Assembly: GCA_964502465.1 (NCBI GenBank)
Contig: CAZCWX010000397.1
Location: 1-29,010, forward strand
Length of the DNA stretch: 29,010 nucleotides
Direction: 5' to 3'
Origin: CAZCWX01 sp964502465
Lineage (GTDB): Bacteria > Desulfobacterota > Binatia > Bin18
Shown: positions 15,466 through 22,784 of the stretch, piece after piece
Layout: each line of letters begins with the position of its first letter
How positions within the stretch are numbered: position 1 is the stretch's first letter
Notes under the pieces: model-generated
The model's database searches: none
The model's input: only the letters and a program-made list of their open reading frames with translations
What the model was told of the DNA's origin: nothing
Program-made: the position numbers and the translations under genes

Positions 15466-16827
15466 CTACAGTTCCTTGAGCGCCGTGATCCGGGCAGCAA
15501 TGCGATCGACGAACATTCCGGCCGAACCCAGGTATGCCGCCGGATCCATGAGTCGATCCAGCGTAACGTCGGGAAGATGCGGCCTCAGCATGGGATCGTC
15601 GTGTAACGTCTCACTGAGGGTGCGGCCTTCGGCGATTGTGCGATCACAGGCGCGTTTGAGCGCTTCTTCTGCTGCCGCCCGGCCAAGTACCGGCGTGAGC
15701 GCCGCCGCGACCGCTTCAGCCATGATCAGTCCGCCAGTTGCCTCGAGATTCTGGCGCATGCGCTCGGCGTTCACGGTCATCCCCTCGGCGATCGCGCGCG
15801 CATGTGCGAGCGCACCCGCGGTGAGGACGAAGCACTGCGGGATCACTAGTGGTTCGGTTTGCCACGGACCTGTTCCCCGTTCATGATCCTGCACCATCGC
15901 ACCGAGCATGAGCGGTACGAGCGCATGGACGCCGCGCATAGCGGCGAGAATATATTCGCTGGCGATCGGATTGCGCTTTTGCGGCATCGTGCTTGATCCG
16001 CCGCGACCTGCTTCGTGCGGTTCGCACACTTCGGCGACCTCAGTCTGCGTCAGCAACGTGATATCGAGGGCGAACTTCGCTACGGTCCCGCAGATGAGTC
16101 CGAGGATTGTGACCATCTCAGCCAATCCGTCGCGTATGACGTGCCAAGGGAGGTCAGGGACACCTAAGCCGAGTTCCAGCGCGAGCGCTTCGACCACAGC
16201 GATGCCGTTCGCCCCGAGCGGCGCGAGTGTCCCGGCGGCACCACCGAATTCGACGACGAGGGTGCGGCGCAGGGCGACGTCCAGCCGTTCGATATGTGTC
16301 GCCAGTGGTGCGGCCCACACGGCGCATTTGAGGCCGAAGGTGATGGGGACCGCATGTTGGAGATGCGTCCGGCCCGCCATCGGTGTGTTACGGTAGCGCA
16401 CGGCCTGCTCCCCCAGCGTCCGCGCCAGCGCTAGCAGGTCACGGCGTAGTGTACCGCAGGCCCGGCGCATCTGCAGCACCAGCGCCGTATCAAGAATGTC
16501 CTGTGTAGTCGCGCCGAGGTGGATGTAACGTGCGGCTTCTTCGCCTGCTACTCGACCTAGTGCCTTCACCAGGCCGACAACCGGATAACCGATCGTGCGC
16601 GTGCTGGCAGCGATGCGGTCCAGCCGCACCTTCTCGACTCTCGCCGCGATCGTGATGGCTTCGGCGACGTGTACAGGGACGAGACCGAGCTGCGCCTGCG
16701 CGCGCGCGAGCGCCGCCTCGACGTCGAGCATACATTGCAGTTGCGCGCGGTCGGAGAAAATCTCGCGCATCTCGTCCGTGCCGTACAGCGATCCCCAAAT
16801 CTCTGACTCCGTTGGATTGATGCTCAT
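15466..16827 (-). CDS. pcaB: 3-carboxy-cis,cis-muconate cycloisomerase
   Basis: A 453-residue member of the fumarase/aspartase superfamily. It converts 3-carboxy-cis,cis-muconate, the product of protocatechuate 3,4-dioxygenase, to 4-carboxymuconolactone. The superfamily signature GSSTMPQKRNP is at 277-287. HLGATTQDILDT (103-114) and GRTHLQHAVP (152-161) are the other active-site blocks. It starts 13 bases after pcaG, which supports the pcaB assignment over adenylosuccinate lyase. ATG at 16827 fits the usual N-terminus; the frame is open to 16914, inside pcaG. The ribosome binding site is weak (AGGGG), so translation may be coupled to pcaG. Confidence 0.9.
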   Translation of the reverse strand: MSINPTESEIWGSLYGTDEMREIFSDRAQLQCMLDVEAALARAQAQLGLVPVHVAEAITIAARVEKVRLDRIAASTRTIGYPVVGLVKALGRVAGEEAARYIHLGATTQDILDTALVLQMRRACGTLRRDLLALARTLGEQAVRYRNTPMAGRTHLQHAVPITFGLKCAVWAAPLATHIERLDVALRRTLVVEFGGAAGTLAPLGANGIAVVEALALELGLGVPDLPWHVIRDGLAEMVTILGLICGTVAKFALDITLLTQTEVAEVCEPHEAGRGGSSTMPQKRNPIASEYILAAMRGVHALVPLMLGAMVQDHERGTGPWQTEPLVIPQCFVLTAGALAHARAIAEGMTVNAERMRQNLEATGGLIMAEAVAAALTPVLGRAAAEEALKRACDRTIAEGRTLSETLHDDPMLRPHLPDVTLDRLMDPAAYLGSAGMFVDRIAARITALKEL

Positions 16828-16840
16828 GCCGGAGCCCCTG

Positions 16841-17416
16841 TCAGATAGCGAAGAAGACCGTTTCGTTGTTGCCTTGCAGGACGATATCGAAGTGCAAAAC
16901 CGGCTCGGAATCACTATTCGCCGAGCGCGCGATCAGGGTTGCCCGCCGGGCGGTGTCGGGTAGAAAGGTGAGCACAGAGTCTTGGGCGTTGAGCGGCTCG
17001 TCGGGGAAATAGATGCGCGTCACCAATCGCTTCAGCAGTCCGCGCGCGAACACCGATACATTGAGGTGAGGCGCTTGCATCAACCCGCCCGCACCCGGCA
17101 CGGGGCCGGGCTTGATCGTGCGAAAGCGAAAACGCCCCTGCGCATCGGTTCCGGTACGGCCAAAGCCGCTGAACTGCGGATCGAGCGGAGTGTTCCGCAC
17201 ATCGTCGGGATGGTCGTAGCGCCCGGCGGCATTAGCCTGCCACAGCTCGAGCAGCGCATCAGGAACCGGCATGCCGTCGCCGTCGAGCACACATCCGGCG
17301 ATAACGATAGTCTGCCCCGAAGCGCCACGGGCTGCGAGATCGTTCCAGCCCTCGTGGCGCAGCGCCTGCGAAAAGAACGGGCCGACCGTTTGTGATGGAG
17401 TTTGTCTGAGCTTCAT
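16841..17416 (-). CDS. pcaG: Protocatechuate 3,4-dioxygenase, alpha subunit
   Basis: This 191-residue intradiol dioxygenase subunit has LRQTPSQTVGPFF, then GCVLDGDGMPVPDALLELWQ, the ANAAGRYDHP block, and QAPHLNVSVFARG. As expected for the alpha subunit, the iron-ligand positions used by the beta subunit are not all kept (HLN replaces HIH). It pairs with PcaH to cleave protocatechuate between its hydroxyls. It starts one base after the pcaH stop, with GGAGG inside the end of pcaH, so the two are translationally coupled. Length is normal (about 190-200). Confidence 0.93.
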   Translation of the reverse strand: MKLRQTPSQTVGPFFSQALRHEGWNDLAARGASGQTIVIAGCVLDGDGMPVPDALLELWQANAAGRYDHPDDVRNTPLDPQFSGFGRTGTDAQGRFRFRTIKPGPVPGAGGLMQAPHLNVSVFARGLLKRLVTRIYFPDEPLNAQDSVLTFLPDTARRATLIARSANSDSEPVLHFDIVLQGNNETVFFAI

Positions 17417-17417
17417 G

Positions 17418-18122
17418 TCATGCCTCCATCGGTGTGGTGTTGCGGCCGCGCAGCACCATGTCGAAGCGATAGCCGAGTGCGTACTCTGGCACCGTCACGT
17501 CGATGGCGAACGTCGCGACCAGCTGCTGCCGTGCGTCCACGTCGGGGACGCTGTTGAAGATCGGGTCCAGCGCGAGCAGCGGATCGCCCGGGAAATACAT
17601 CTGGGTGATGAGGCGCGTGGCGAAGCTCGGCCCAAAAAGGCTGAAATGGATATGTTGCGGCCGCCACGCGTTGTCATGATTGCGCCAGGGATATGCGCCC
17701 GGCTTGATGGTGATAAAGCGGTACACGCCGTGTTCATCGGTCATCACACGTCCGACGCCGCAGAAGTGTGGATCAAGCGGCGCATCATGCTGATCGACGT
17801 CATGCGCATAGCGACCGGCGGCATTGGCCTGCCAGATCTCGACCAGCGTCGCACGGATCGGCCGGCCATCTTCGTCGAGTACCCGTCCGGTGACAATGAT
17901 GCGTTCGCCCAGCGCTTCGCCGCTGTTCCAGCGGCTGAGGTCTGCGTCTGCGGTGCTCACGGATTCGGGACCAAAGCGCGGTCCAGTGATCTCCGAGAGC
18001 GTCTGCTCGATGCGAATCGGCGCGTGCTTTGGCGCGCGCTTCAGGGTGCTGGCGTACGCGGCATAATGATTGGGTGGCTGTGCTCCGGCATCTTCGCGCG
18101 TGTAACGGATGTGGGTCGTCAT
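17418..18122 (-). CDS. pcaH: Protocatechuate 3,4-dioxygenase, beta subunit
   Basis: This 234-residue catalytic subunit binds the ferric iron. All four iron ligands are visible: Tyr105 (GRYAHD), Tyr144 (PGAYPW), His157 and His159 (PQHIHFSLFG). They correspond to Tyr108, Tyr147, His160 and His162 of the Pseudomonas enzyme. The enzyme opens protocatechuate to 3-carboxy-cis,cis-muconate. AAGGAGGG lies just before the ATG at 18122. The order pcaH-pcaG-pcaB with spacings of 1 and 13 bases is a compact ortho-cleavage module. The 206 bases upstream hold a dispersed repeat. Confidence 0.95.
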   Translation of the reverse strand: MTTHIRYTREDAGAQPPNHYAAYASTLKRAPKHAPIRIEQTLSEITGPRFGPESVSTADADLSRWNSGEALGERIIVTGRVLDEDGRPIRATLVEIWQANAAGRYAHDVDQHDAPLDPHFCGVGRVMTDEHGVYRFITIKPGAYPWRNHDNAWRPQHIHFSLFGPSFATRLITQMYFPGDPLLALDPIFNSVPDVDARQQLVATFAIDVTVPEYALGYRFDMVLRGRNTTPMEA

Positions 18123-18180
18123 CGCTTTCCCTCCTTTTTCGCAGCCTAAATCAGACTCCAGAAGATTAGTACACTCAGCC

Positions 18181-18241
18181 TGTCACCCTGAACGAAGTGA
18201 AGGGTCGCAAAACCAGATTCTTCGCTACGCTCAGAATGACA
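18181..18241. repeat. Palindromic dispersed repeat, TGTCATTCTGAGCGAAGC family (copy 2)
   Basis: Begins TGTCACCCTGAACGAAG and ends CTTCGCTACGCTCAGAATGACA, near inverted repeats. The right arm is the reverse complement of the start of the repeat at 2563. It separates the extradiol dioxygenase gene from pcaH. Confidence 0.75.
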
Positions 18242-18328
18242 TTCATGTAAGGCTTCGTTGTCCAGTGTACGAATGTTCTGTGGTTTGCTTTAGCCCATCT
18301 GAAAAGCGACTTGATGGTCGTTCGTTGT

Positions 18329-19225
18329 CTATTTGGGTTCGCTCTCCGGGCCGAAGCCCCCAGCCTCAGGCTGATGACCGTAGACGTCTTCGACATAGTA
18401 TTCCGACTGATGCGTGGCCGGTCGGCCTCCCCACCCATACTCAAACATCCATCCCGACGGATTACGGAAATAGAACGAATACATGTGGTCGTTGGAGTGT
18501 TTGCCGGGGGTGATTTCCACCGGAACCTTGTGCTTGCGCACCAACTCGTAGGTGAGGCCCACATCATCGAGGTTGTCTACCTCGAGCATGATGTGGTTCA
18601 GTCGCCGTTTCATCCCGCCGATGCCGAACGCCACGGTATGGTCACGGTCATTGCAATGCATGAATGTGGGCGTCACCACGTGCTTGCCCATGCGAATCCT
18701 GTATTCAACGCCACCGCGCATGCCCAACTGGCAGAAAAAGCGATGCGCCGCTGCACTATCATCCTCCCGAATGATACAGTGCCCCAGACCGCCGGTGCCG
18801 GTCTTGAAACGCCCGTGCATCCGCCGACCCGGATGGAAAGGCTTGCTGAACTGTACCTCTGGACCGTGGAAGATCTCAATTGGATTCCTGCTCGGGTCGG
18901 TGAGCTTGAGCACTTCGAGCACGTGCCGCTCGACGGCCTCTTCCTCTGAGCCGACCCGGTACGGGATCTCTGCCTGAGACAGTTGGTGCTGCATCTCGCG
19001 GAATTCCTCAGGGCCTGCCACCCGGAAACCCAAATACTCTAAGTCGTCGCTGCCGTTGGCATGCAGCACCAGGCGGTGATGCCAGTAGTCCATGCGCAGG
19101 TAACCCCGGTCAGGTTCGCCATCCTCCGTGAATTCGAACCCCACGATGTCGGTGGCAAAGTCCTTCCACGCAGCAAGATCCTTTACCCCGACGCCCATGT
19201 ACCCCAGTTCTGTGACTTGTACCAT
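18329..19225 (-). CDS. Type I extradiol ring-cleavage dioxygenase (BphC-like, VOC superfamily)
   Basis: This 298-residue two-domain VOC protein has the same length as 2,3-dihydroxybiphenyl 1,2-dioxygenase. The Fe(II) ligands are His149 (GLGHCI), His211 (LNHIMLEVDN) and Glu262 (WMFEYGWGG). Second-sphere His196 (DRDHT) and His243 (GKHSND) are also present, so the enzyme should be active. It cleaves a catechol next to, not between, the hydroxyls. AAGGAGGG precedes the ATG at 19225, 44 bases after the FAH-family gene. With the FAH protein and aldehyde dehydrogenase it makes a meta-cleavage set. The true catechol is unknown; homoprotocatechuate- or alkylcatechol-like substrates are possible. Confidence 0.88.
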   Translation of the reverse strand: MVQVTELGYMGVGVKDLAAWKDFATDIVGFEFTEDGEPDRGYLRMDYWHHRLVLHANGSDDLEYLGFRVAGPEEFREMQHQLSQAEIPYRVGSEEEAVERHVLEVLKLTDPSRNPIEIFHGPEVQFSKPFHPGRRMHGRFKTGTGGLGHCIIREDDSAAAHRFFCQLGMRGGVEYRIRMGKHVVTPTFMHCNDRDHTVAFGIGGMKRRLNHIMLEVDNLDDVGLTYELVRKHKVPVEITPGKHSNDHMYSFYFRNPSGWMFEYGWGGRPATHQSEYYVEDVYGHQPEAGGFGPESEPK

Positions 19226-19269
19226 TGTTCCCTCCTTGGGTTAATATTTTTCTTGACAACCGGGACTAT

Positions 19270-20121
19270 TCATCGTCCTTCGCTCCTGACGAAATCTGAG
19301 CCGAGCGCGACGCGGCGCACGGCATCGGTGTCGGTCGGCTGATGGCCCACCTTATGCGTGGGGGCTGGCGCCTCGACCACACGATTGGAAAGCCGCCCCA
19401 AGCCTGTGACCTCGACTTCGACCAGATCGCCGACGTTCATCGGGCGCGAGTTCTTGGGCGTGCCCGACATGATTACGTCACCCGGTAGCAGCGTGATAAA
19501 CCGGCAGAGATCCGCCAGGATATAGTCGATCGAGAAGATCATCTCGCTAATCGCGCCCTCCTGGACTACTTTGTCATTGATATAGGTGCGCAGCGTTGAT
19601 TTACGGATATCCACACCGCTGACAATGCCGGGGCCGATTGGGCAAAACCCGTCCTGCCCTTTGACCCGTAGCATCGAACCGGCGTCGGTATCGCGAAAGT
19701 CCTGGCTGCCGACATCGTTGCCGGGGGTAAAGCCAGCAATGTAATGCCAGGTGTCCTCGCGGCCGACATTGCGCATCGGCTTACCGATGATCACCGCCAC
19801 TTCACCCTCGTAATTGAGATACTTGGTGCCGCTTGGTCGTACGAGCGCGCCCCGGTGGCTATTGAGCGCAGTGGTGGGTTTCTGAAAGTAGGTGGGCGTT
19901 TCCTGCAGCGGCGCACGAAACTCAACCCGTCGCGATTCATAGTTCAGATGAATACACAGGATCTTACGCGGCTCGCACGGTGGCAGATAGGTTGCTTCCG
20001 CTTCGGCGACCCGACGACCGTCACCGAGCAACAGGTACTCTCCCGCGGGTTTGACCCATTTCGGCTGGCCTTCGTGCAGAATGCGCCGCCATTCCTCTCG
20101 AGGTCCATCAAGTACGCTCAT
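19270..20121 (-). CDS. Fumarylacetoacetate hydrolase (FAH) family protein
   Basis: This 283-residue FAH-family protein has the metal-binding Glu105-x-Glu107 (LNYEGEVAV) and Asp136 (GNDVGSQDFR). PTYFQKPTTAL and VIMSGTPKNSRPMNVGD are the other family blocks. Members include fumarylpyruvate hydrolase, HpaG isomerase/decarboxylase and 2-keto-4-pentenoate hydratase relatives, all acting on products of ring cleavage. The gene precedes the extradiol dioxygenase and follows a semialdehyde dehydrogenase, which fits a role after meta-cleavage. GGAGGAGGG lies before the ATG at 20121. Isomerase, hydrolase and decarboxylase cannot be told apart from sequence alone. Confidence 0.87.
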   Translation of the reverse strand: MSVLDGPREEWRRILHEGQPKWVKPAGEYLLLGDGRRVAEAEATYLPPCEPRKILCIHLNYESRRVEFRAPLQETPTYFQKPTTALNSHRGALVRPSGTKYLNYEGEVAVIIGKPMRNVGREDTWHYIAGFTPGNDVGSQDFRDTDAGSMLRVKGQDGFCPIGPGIVSGVDIRKSTLRTYINDKVVQEGAISEMIFSIDYILADLCRFITLLPGDVIMSGTPKNSRPMNVGDLVEVEVTGLGRLSNRVVEAPAPTHKVGHQPTDTDAVRRVALGSDFVRSEGR

Positions 20122-20184
20122 AGTGATCCCTCCTCCAATTTAGCAGTTCGTCATGTTGAATCTGGATGGATAATAGGCTGTCAA

Positions 20185-20255
20185 GTCGTTCCCGCGAAAG
20201 CGGGAACCCAGAGAGATAAAGCAGAAACTCTGGATGCCCGCCTGCGCGGGCATGA
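20185..20255. repeat. Palindromic dispersed repeat, GTTCCCGCGAAAGCGGGAAC family
   Basis: GTTCCCGCgaaaGCGGGAAC is a perfect palindrome with an 8-bp stem, followed by TGGATGCCCGCCTGCGCGGGCATGAC. Outer ends GTCGTTCCCGC and GCGGGCATGAC are imperfect inverses. This is a common REP-like element type. It lies in the 191-base spacer between the aldehyde dehydrogenase and FAH genes. Confidence 0.75.
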
Positions 20256-20312
20256 CGGTCTCACATCCATCTCTATGGTGCCGTATTAGTCAGCCGATAG
20301 TCACAAAGACTG

Positions 20313-21767
20313 TCACGCGAACGAGCCCTTGAGCGCCGCGATGTTCTTTACATCGCAAAAGAAGTCAAAGCTCCAGGTGCCGCCCTCGCGGCCAATGCCC
20401 GAATTACGGCTGCCGCCAAACGGCGCGGCCAACTCGCGCACGAAGAAACAATTGACCCACACCGTGCCTGCTACCACCCGGCGGGCGATACGCATCGCCC
20501 GCTCCTCGTTCTTGCTGAAGACTATCGCCGCGAGTCCGTAGCGTGTGCCGTTGGCAAGCTGTATCAGCCTATCCTCGTCACGGAAAGTCTGCCAGGTGAG
20601 CACCGGGCCGAACACTTCGCGCTGAACAATTTCCATCTCTTGTGTGACGCCGTCGAGCAGCGTCGGCTCGAAGTACAACTGGCCCGCGGAGTGGCGATGC
20701 CCACCCCACAGCGGCGTGACGCCCGCCTGAAATGCGCGCTCGACAAAGCCCTCGACCCGCTGGTAGTGCTCCGGGGTGATAAGCGGGCCCACCCGCGTCG
20801 TTTTCTCGCGTGGATCACCCACAGTCATCTGTGCCATCGCGGCGCGGAACTTGTCCTGGAATTGTTCGGCTACTTGCTCGTCAACAAGCACCCGCGTACC
20901 TGCCAGGCACACCTGGCCGGCATTCATGTACTGAATCGCCGCTGTCTGTGCTGCTGCGTCGAGATCAGCGTCGGCACACACAATGTAGGGCGACTTACCT
21001 CCCAACTCGAAACTAACAGGCGTGAGTGAACGTGCGGTCGCCTGCCCGATCAGCTTCGCGGTGTCGGTCGAGCCGGTGAAGCTGAGCCGATCGATATCCG
21101 GATGCGCCGCAAGCGCCGCACCAGCTTCCTCGCCGATCCCTTGCACGACATTGAGCACGCCTGGCGGAACCCCAGCCTCGGTCGCCAGATCAGCCATCAG
21201 CGAGCACGTGAGCGGCGCCCACTCGGGCGGCTTCACCACCGTTGTATTCCCAGCCGCGAGGCAGGGACCAACCTTCCACGTCGTCAGCATGAACGGCGCG
21301 TTCCATGGCGTGATGAGCCCAGCCACGCCCGCCGGATCGAAGCGCACGTGATTGACAACTTCGGGCGAGTCGATGGTTTCGTGGTTCAGCTGCAGGGCAA
21401 AGTCGGCGAAAAACTCGATATTATGCGCAGCGCGTGGAATCACGCGGGCGAGGTTGCCTACCAGCAGCGAGCCGTTGTCTGCCGTCTCGACCGCTGAGAG
21501 CTCTTTCGCATGATCGAGAATGACCTTGGCAAACCGCTTCAGGATTGGATGGCGACCCTCAGGTCCGAGCGCCGCCCAGGTGGGAAACGCCCGCCGCGCG
21601 GCTGCTACCGCCGCGTCGATCTCTTCAGCGCTGCCAGCGCTCACATTGGCGAGGTGCGTGCCATCGATTGGCGAGCGCACTGCAAACGTCCGCTGCGACG
21701 CGACGCGCTTGCCGTCAATGAAATGCGCGGTGGAAACATCGACTCCGGCCACTTTCGTAGTTCCCAT
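20313..21767 (-). CDS. Aldehyde dehydrogenase, probable 2-hydroxymuconate-semialdehyde type
   Basis: This 484-residue NAD(P)-dependent aldehyde dehydrogenase has Asn155 (PWNAPF), the FTGSTDTAK nucleotide loop, Glu254 (FELGGKSP) and catalytic Cys287 (GQVCLAG). It is closest in style to 5-carboxymethyl-2-hydroxymuconate or 2-hydroxymuconate semialdehyde dehydrogenases. Those oxidise the semialdehyde from extradiol cleavage. The adjoining FAH and extradiol genes support that reading. I chose ATG at 21767 because AAGGAGG lies just upstream and the family N-terminus begins there; the frame runs on to 21863 inside tetR. It starts 2 bases after the tetR stop codon. Confidence 0.9.
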   Translation of the reverse strand: MGTTKVAGVDVSTAHFIDGKRVASQRTFAVRSPIDGTHLANVSAGSAEEIDAAVAAARRAFPTWAALGPEGRHPILKRFAKVILDHAKELSAVETADNGSLLVGNLARVIPRAAHNIEFFADFALQLNHETIDSPEVVNHVRFDPAGVAGLITPWNAPFMLTTWKVGPCLAAGNTTVVKPPEWAPLTCSLMADLATEAGVPPGVLNVVQGIGEEAGAALAAHPDIDRLSFTGSTDTAKLIGQATARSLTPVSFELGGKSPYIVCADADLDAAAQTAAIQYMNAGQVCLAGTRVLVDEQVAEQFQDKFRAAMAQMTVGDPREKTTRVGPLITPEHYQRVEGFVERAFQAGVTPLWGGHRHSAGQLYFEPTLLDGVTQEMEIVQREVFGPVLTWQTFRDEDRLIQLANGTRYGLAAIVFSKNEERAMRIARRVVAGTVWVNCFFVRELAAPFGGSRNSGIGREGGTWSFDFFCDVKNIAALKGSFA

Positions 21768-21769
21768 GG

Positions 21770-22510
21770 TCACATCCTCCTTCGCACAGCATAGGTTCTG
21801 CGCTTGTTGATCGTCAGCGCCTTTGCGGATTGGGTGGCTATGGCCCCTTGCCGCAAGCCGCACAGTTGCAGTTCGAGCGTCAAGTGGAGGCGGTCAGCGA
21901 GCTTCTCACGCGTGAGATCACCACTCAACCATTGTCTGAGCTGAGACAAGTAGAGGGCGACGCAGTTGCGCGCAAGGGGACGGGGCGGCACCTCTACACG
22001 CACCTCCCCGCGCTGCTGCGCCCGTTCGATGAGCCCCGCCAGTCGGTTGTACCAGTCAGAGAGGAAAGCATTGATCTCTTGCCGCAGTTGTCCCTCAACA
22101 AACGGCAACTCCTTCACAAAAATCCGAGCAAGTCCGACGTCTTGCTCATGATAAGCGATCACGGCATTAAAGACATGCAACAATTGCTCGAGTAGCGGTT
22201 GTTGCTCACGCAGCGTAGCGAAGGCCGCATCAATCGTGTGGCCCATTTCCTCGCGGAAGAGGAGCACGAGAATCTCCTCTTTGGTTTGGAAATACAGAAA
22301 GAGAGTGCCGGCGCCGACGTCCGCGTGCTCGGCAATCTCGCGGGTGGTGGTGGCCTCGAAGCCCTTCTCAGCGAAAAGCGTGCGTGCGGCCTGCTTAATA
22401 CGCGCTAATTTTTCGAGCTTGTTGCGCTCACGGCGGCAGATGGCGCGCGGCAGCCGTTGGATGTGACGCGCTTCGCTCGGTTTATGATTAGTGAATTGAT
22501 CTCTGAGCAT
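21770..22510 (-). CDS. TetR/AcrR-family transcriptional regulator
   Basis: A regulator of up to 246 residues. The N-terminal DNA-binding domain has ARIKQAARTLFAEKGFEATT followed by the helix-turn-helix TREIAEHADVGAGTLFLYF (about 56-74). The C-terminal domain is helical, as in ligand-binding TetR proteins. It is the first gene of the catabolic run and ends 2 bases before the aldehyde dehydrogenase, so it probably controls the operon and itself. The start is uncertain: the ATG at 22510 has no ribosome binding site and the first 30 residues are unusual for the family. A shorter product, or leaderless-like initiation, is possible. Confidence 0.85.
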   Translation of the reverse strand: MLRDQFTNHKPSEARHIQRLPRAICRRERNKLEKLARIKQAARTLFAEKGFEATTTREIAEHADVGAGTLFLYFQTKEEILVLLFREEMGHTIDAAFATLREQQPLLEQLLHVFNAVIAYHEQDVGLARIFVKELPFVEGQLRQEINAFLSDWYNRLAGLIERAQQRGEVRVEVPPRPLARNCVALYLSQLRQWLSGDLTREKLADRLHLTLELQLCGLRQGAIATQSAKALTINKRRTYAVRRRM

Positions 22511-22528
22511 AGTTATTTTTGATTCTAA

Positions 22529-22574
22529 TCATTTATGAGCGTGGTCATTTATAGCACCCATCCCCCACTGTCAA
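22529..22574 (-). promoter_or_regulatory. Likely promoter and operator of the tetR-catabolic operon
   Basis: On the minus strand a perfect -35 box TTGACA (22574-22569) is followed after 15 bases by TATAAA (22553-22548), or after 16 by ATAAAT. Overlapping and just downstream are two direct ATAAATGA octamers (22552-22545 and 22536-22529), 16 bases apart. An ATGA-N6-TCAT inverted repeat (22535-22548) lies between them. That is where a TetR repressor would block transcription. The promoter match is good; the operator is inferred. Confidence 0.5.
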
Positions 22575-22636
22575 GCGACGCAGAATAGTGGGATGCATGA
22601 CAATTTCTTGGTAAGCTGCAGAGGTTTCGTGGCAAT

Positions 22637-22696
22637 CTTGTGGTACAGGCGTCTCGCCTGCCTGGCGTGGTGCAGGCCAGAGGCCCGCCCCACAAG
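22637..22696. repeat. Palindromic dispersed repeat, TTGTGGTGCAGGCG family (copy 1)
   Basis: CTTGTGGTACAGGCGTCTCGCCTG at the left and GGCCCGCCCCACAAG at the right form imperfect inverted arms. The element aligns over its whole 60 bases with the copy at 24788-24846. It lies between ilvB-like and tetR genes. Confidence 0.8.
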
Positions 22697-22784
22697 AGTA
22701 GTCAATTTATTTCTGCGCGAGTCTTAAAGCGAAAATATGACCTTACGGCATCTCGTCCAACAGTTTCCCGTCGGGCGAGACTGC

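Noticed and set aside
15466..16827. Adenylosuccinate lyase instead of PcaB
   Set aside because: The superfamily signature alone fits both, but the gene follows pcaH and pcaG with 13 bases spacing, so PcaB is much more likely.
17271..18149. A 292-codon open frame on the plus strand
   Set aside because: It is antisense to pcaG and pcaH, whose iron ligands and length are unmistakable. It is a by-product of high G+C coding sequence.
21768..21863. N-terminal extension of the aldehyde dehydrogenase
   Set aside because: It would overlap tetR, and the strong AAGGAGG and family N-terminus both point to the ATG at 21767.
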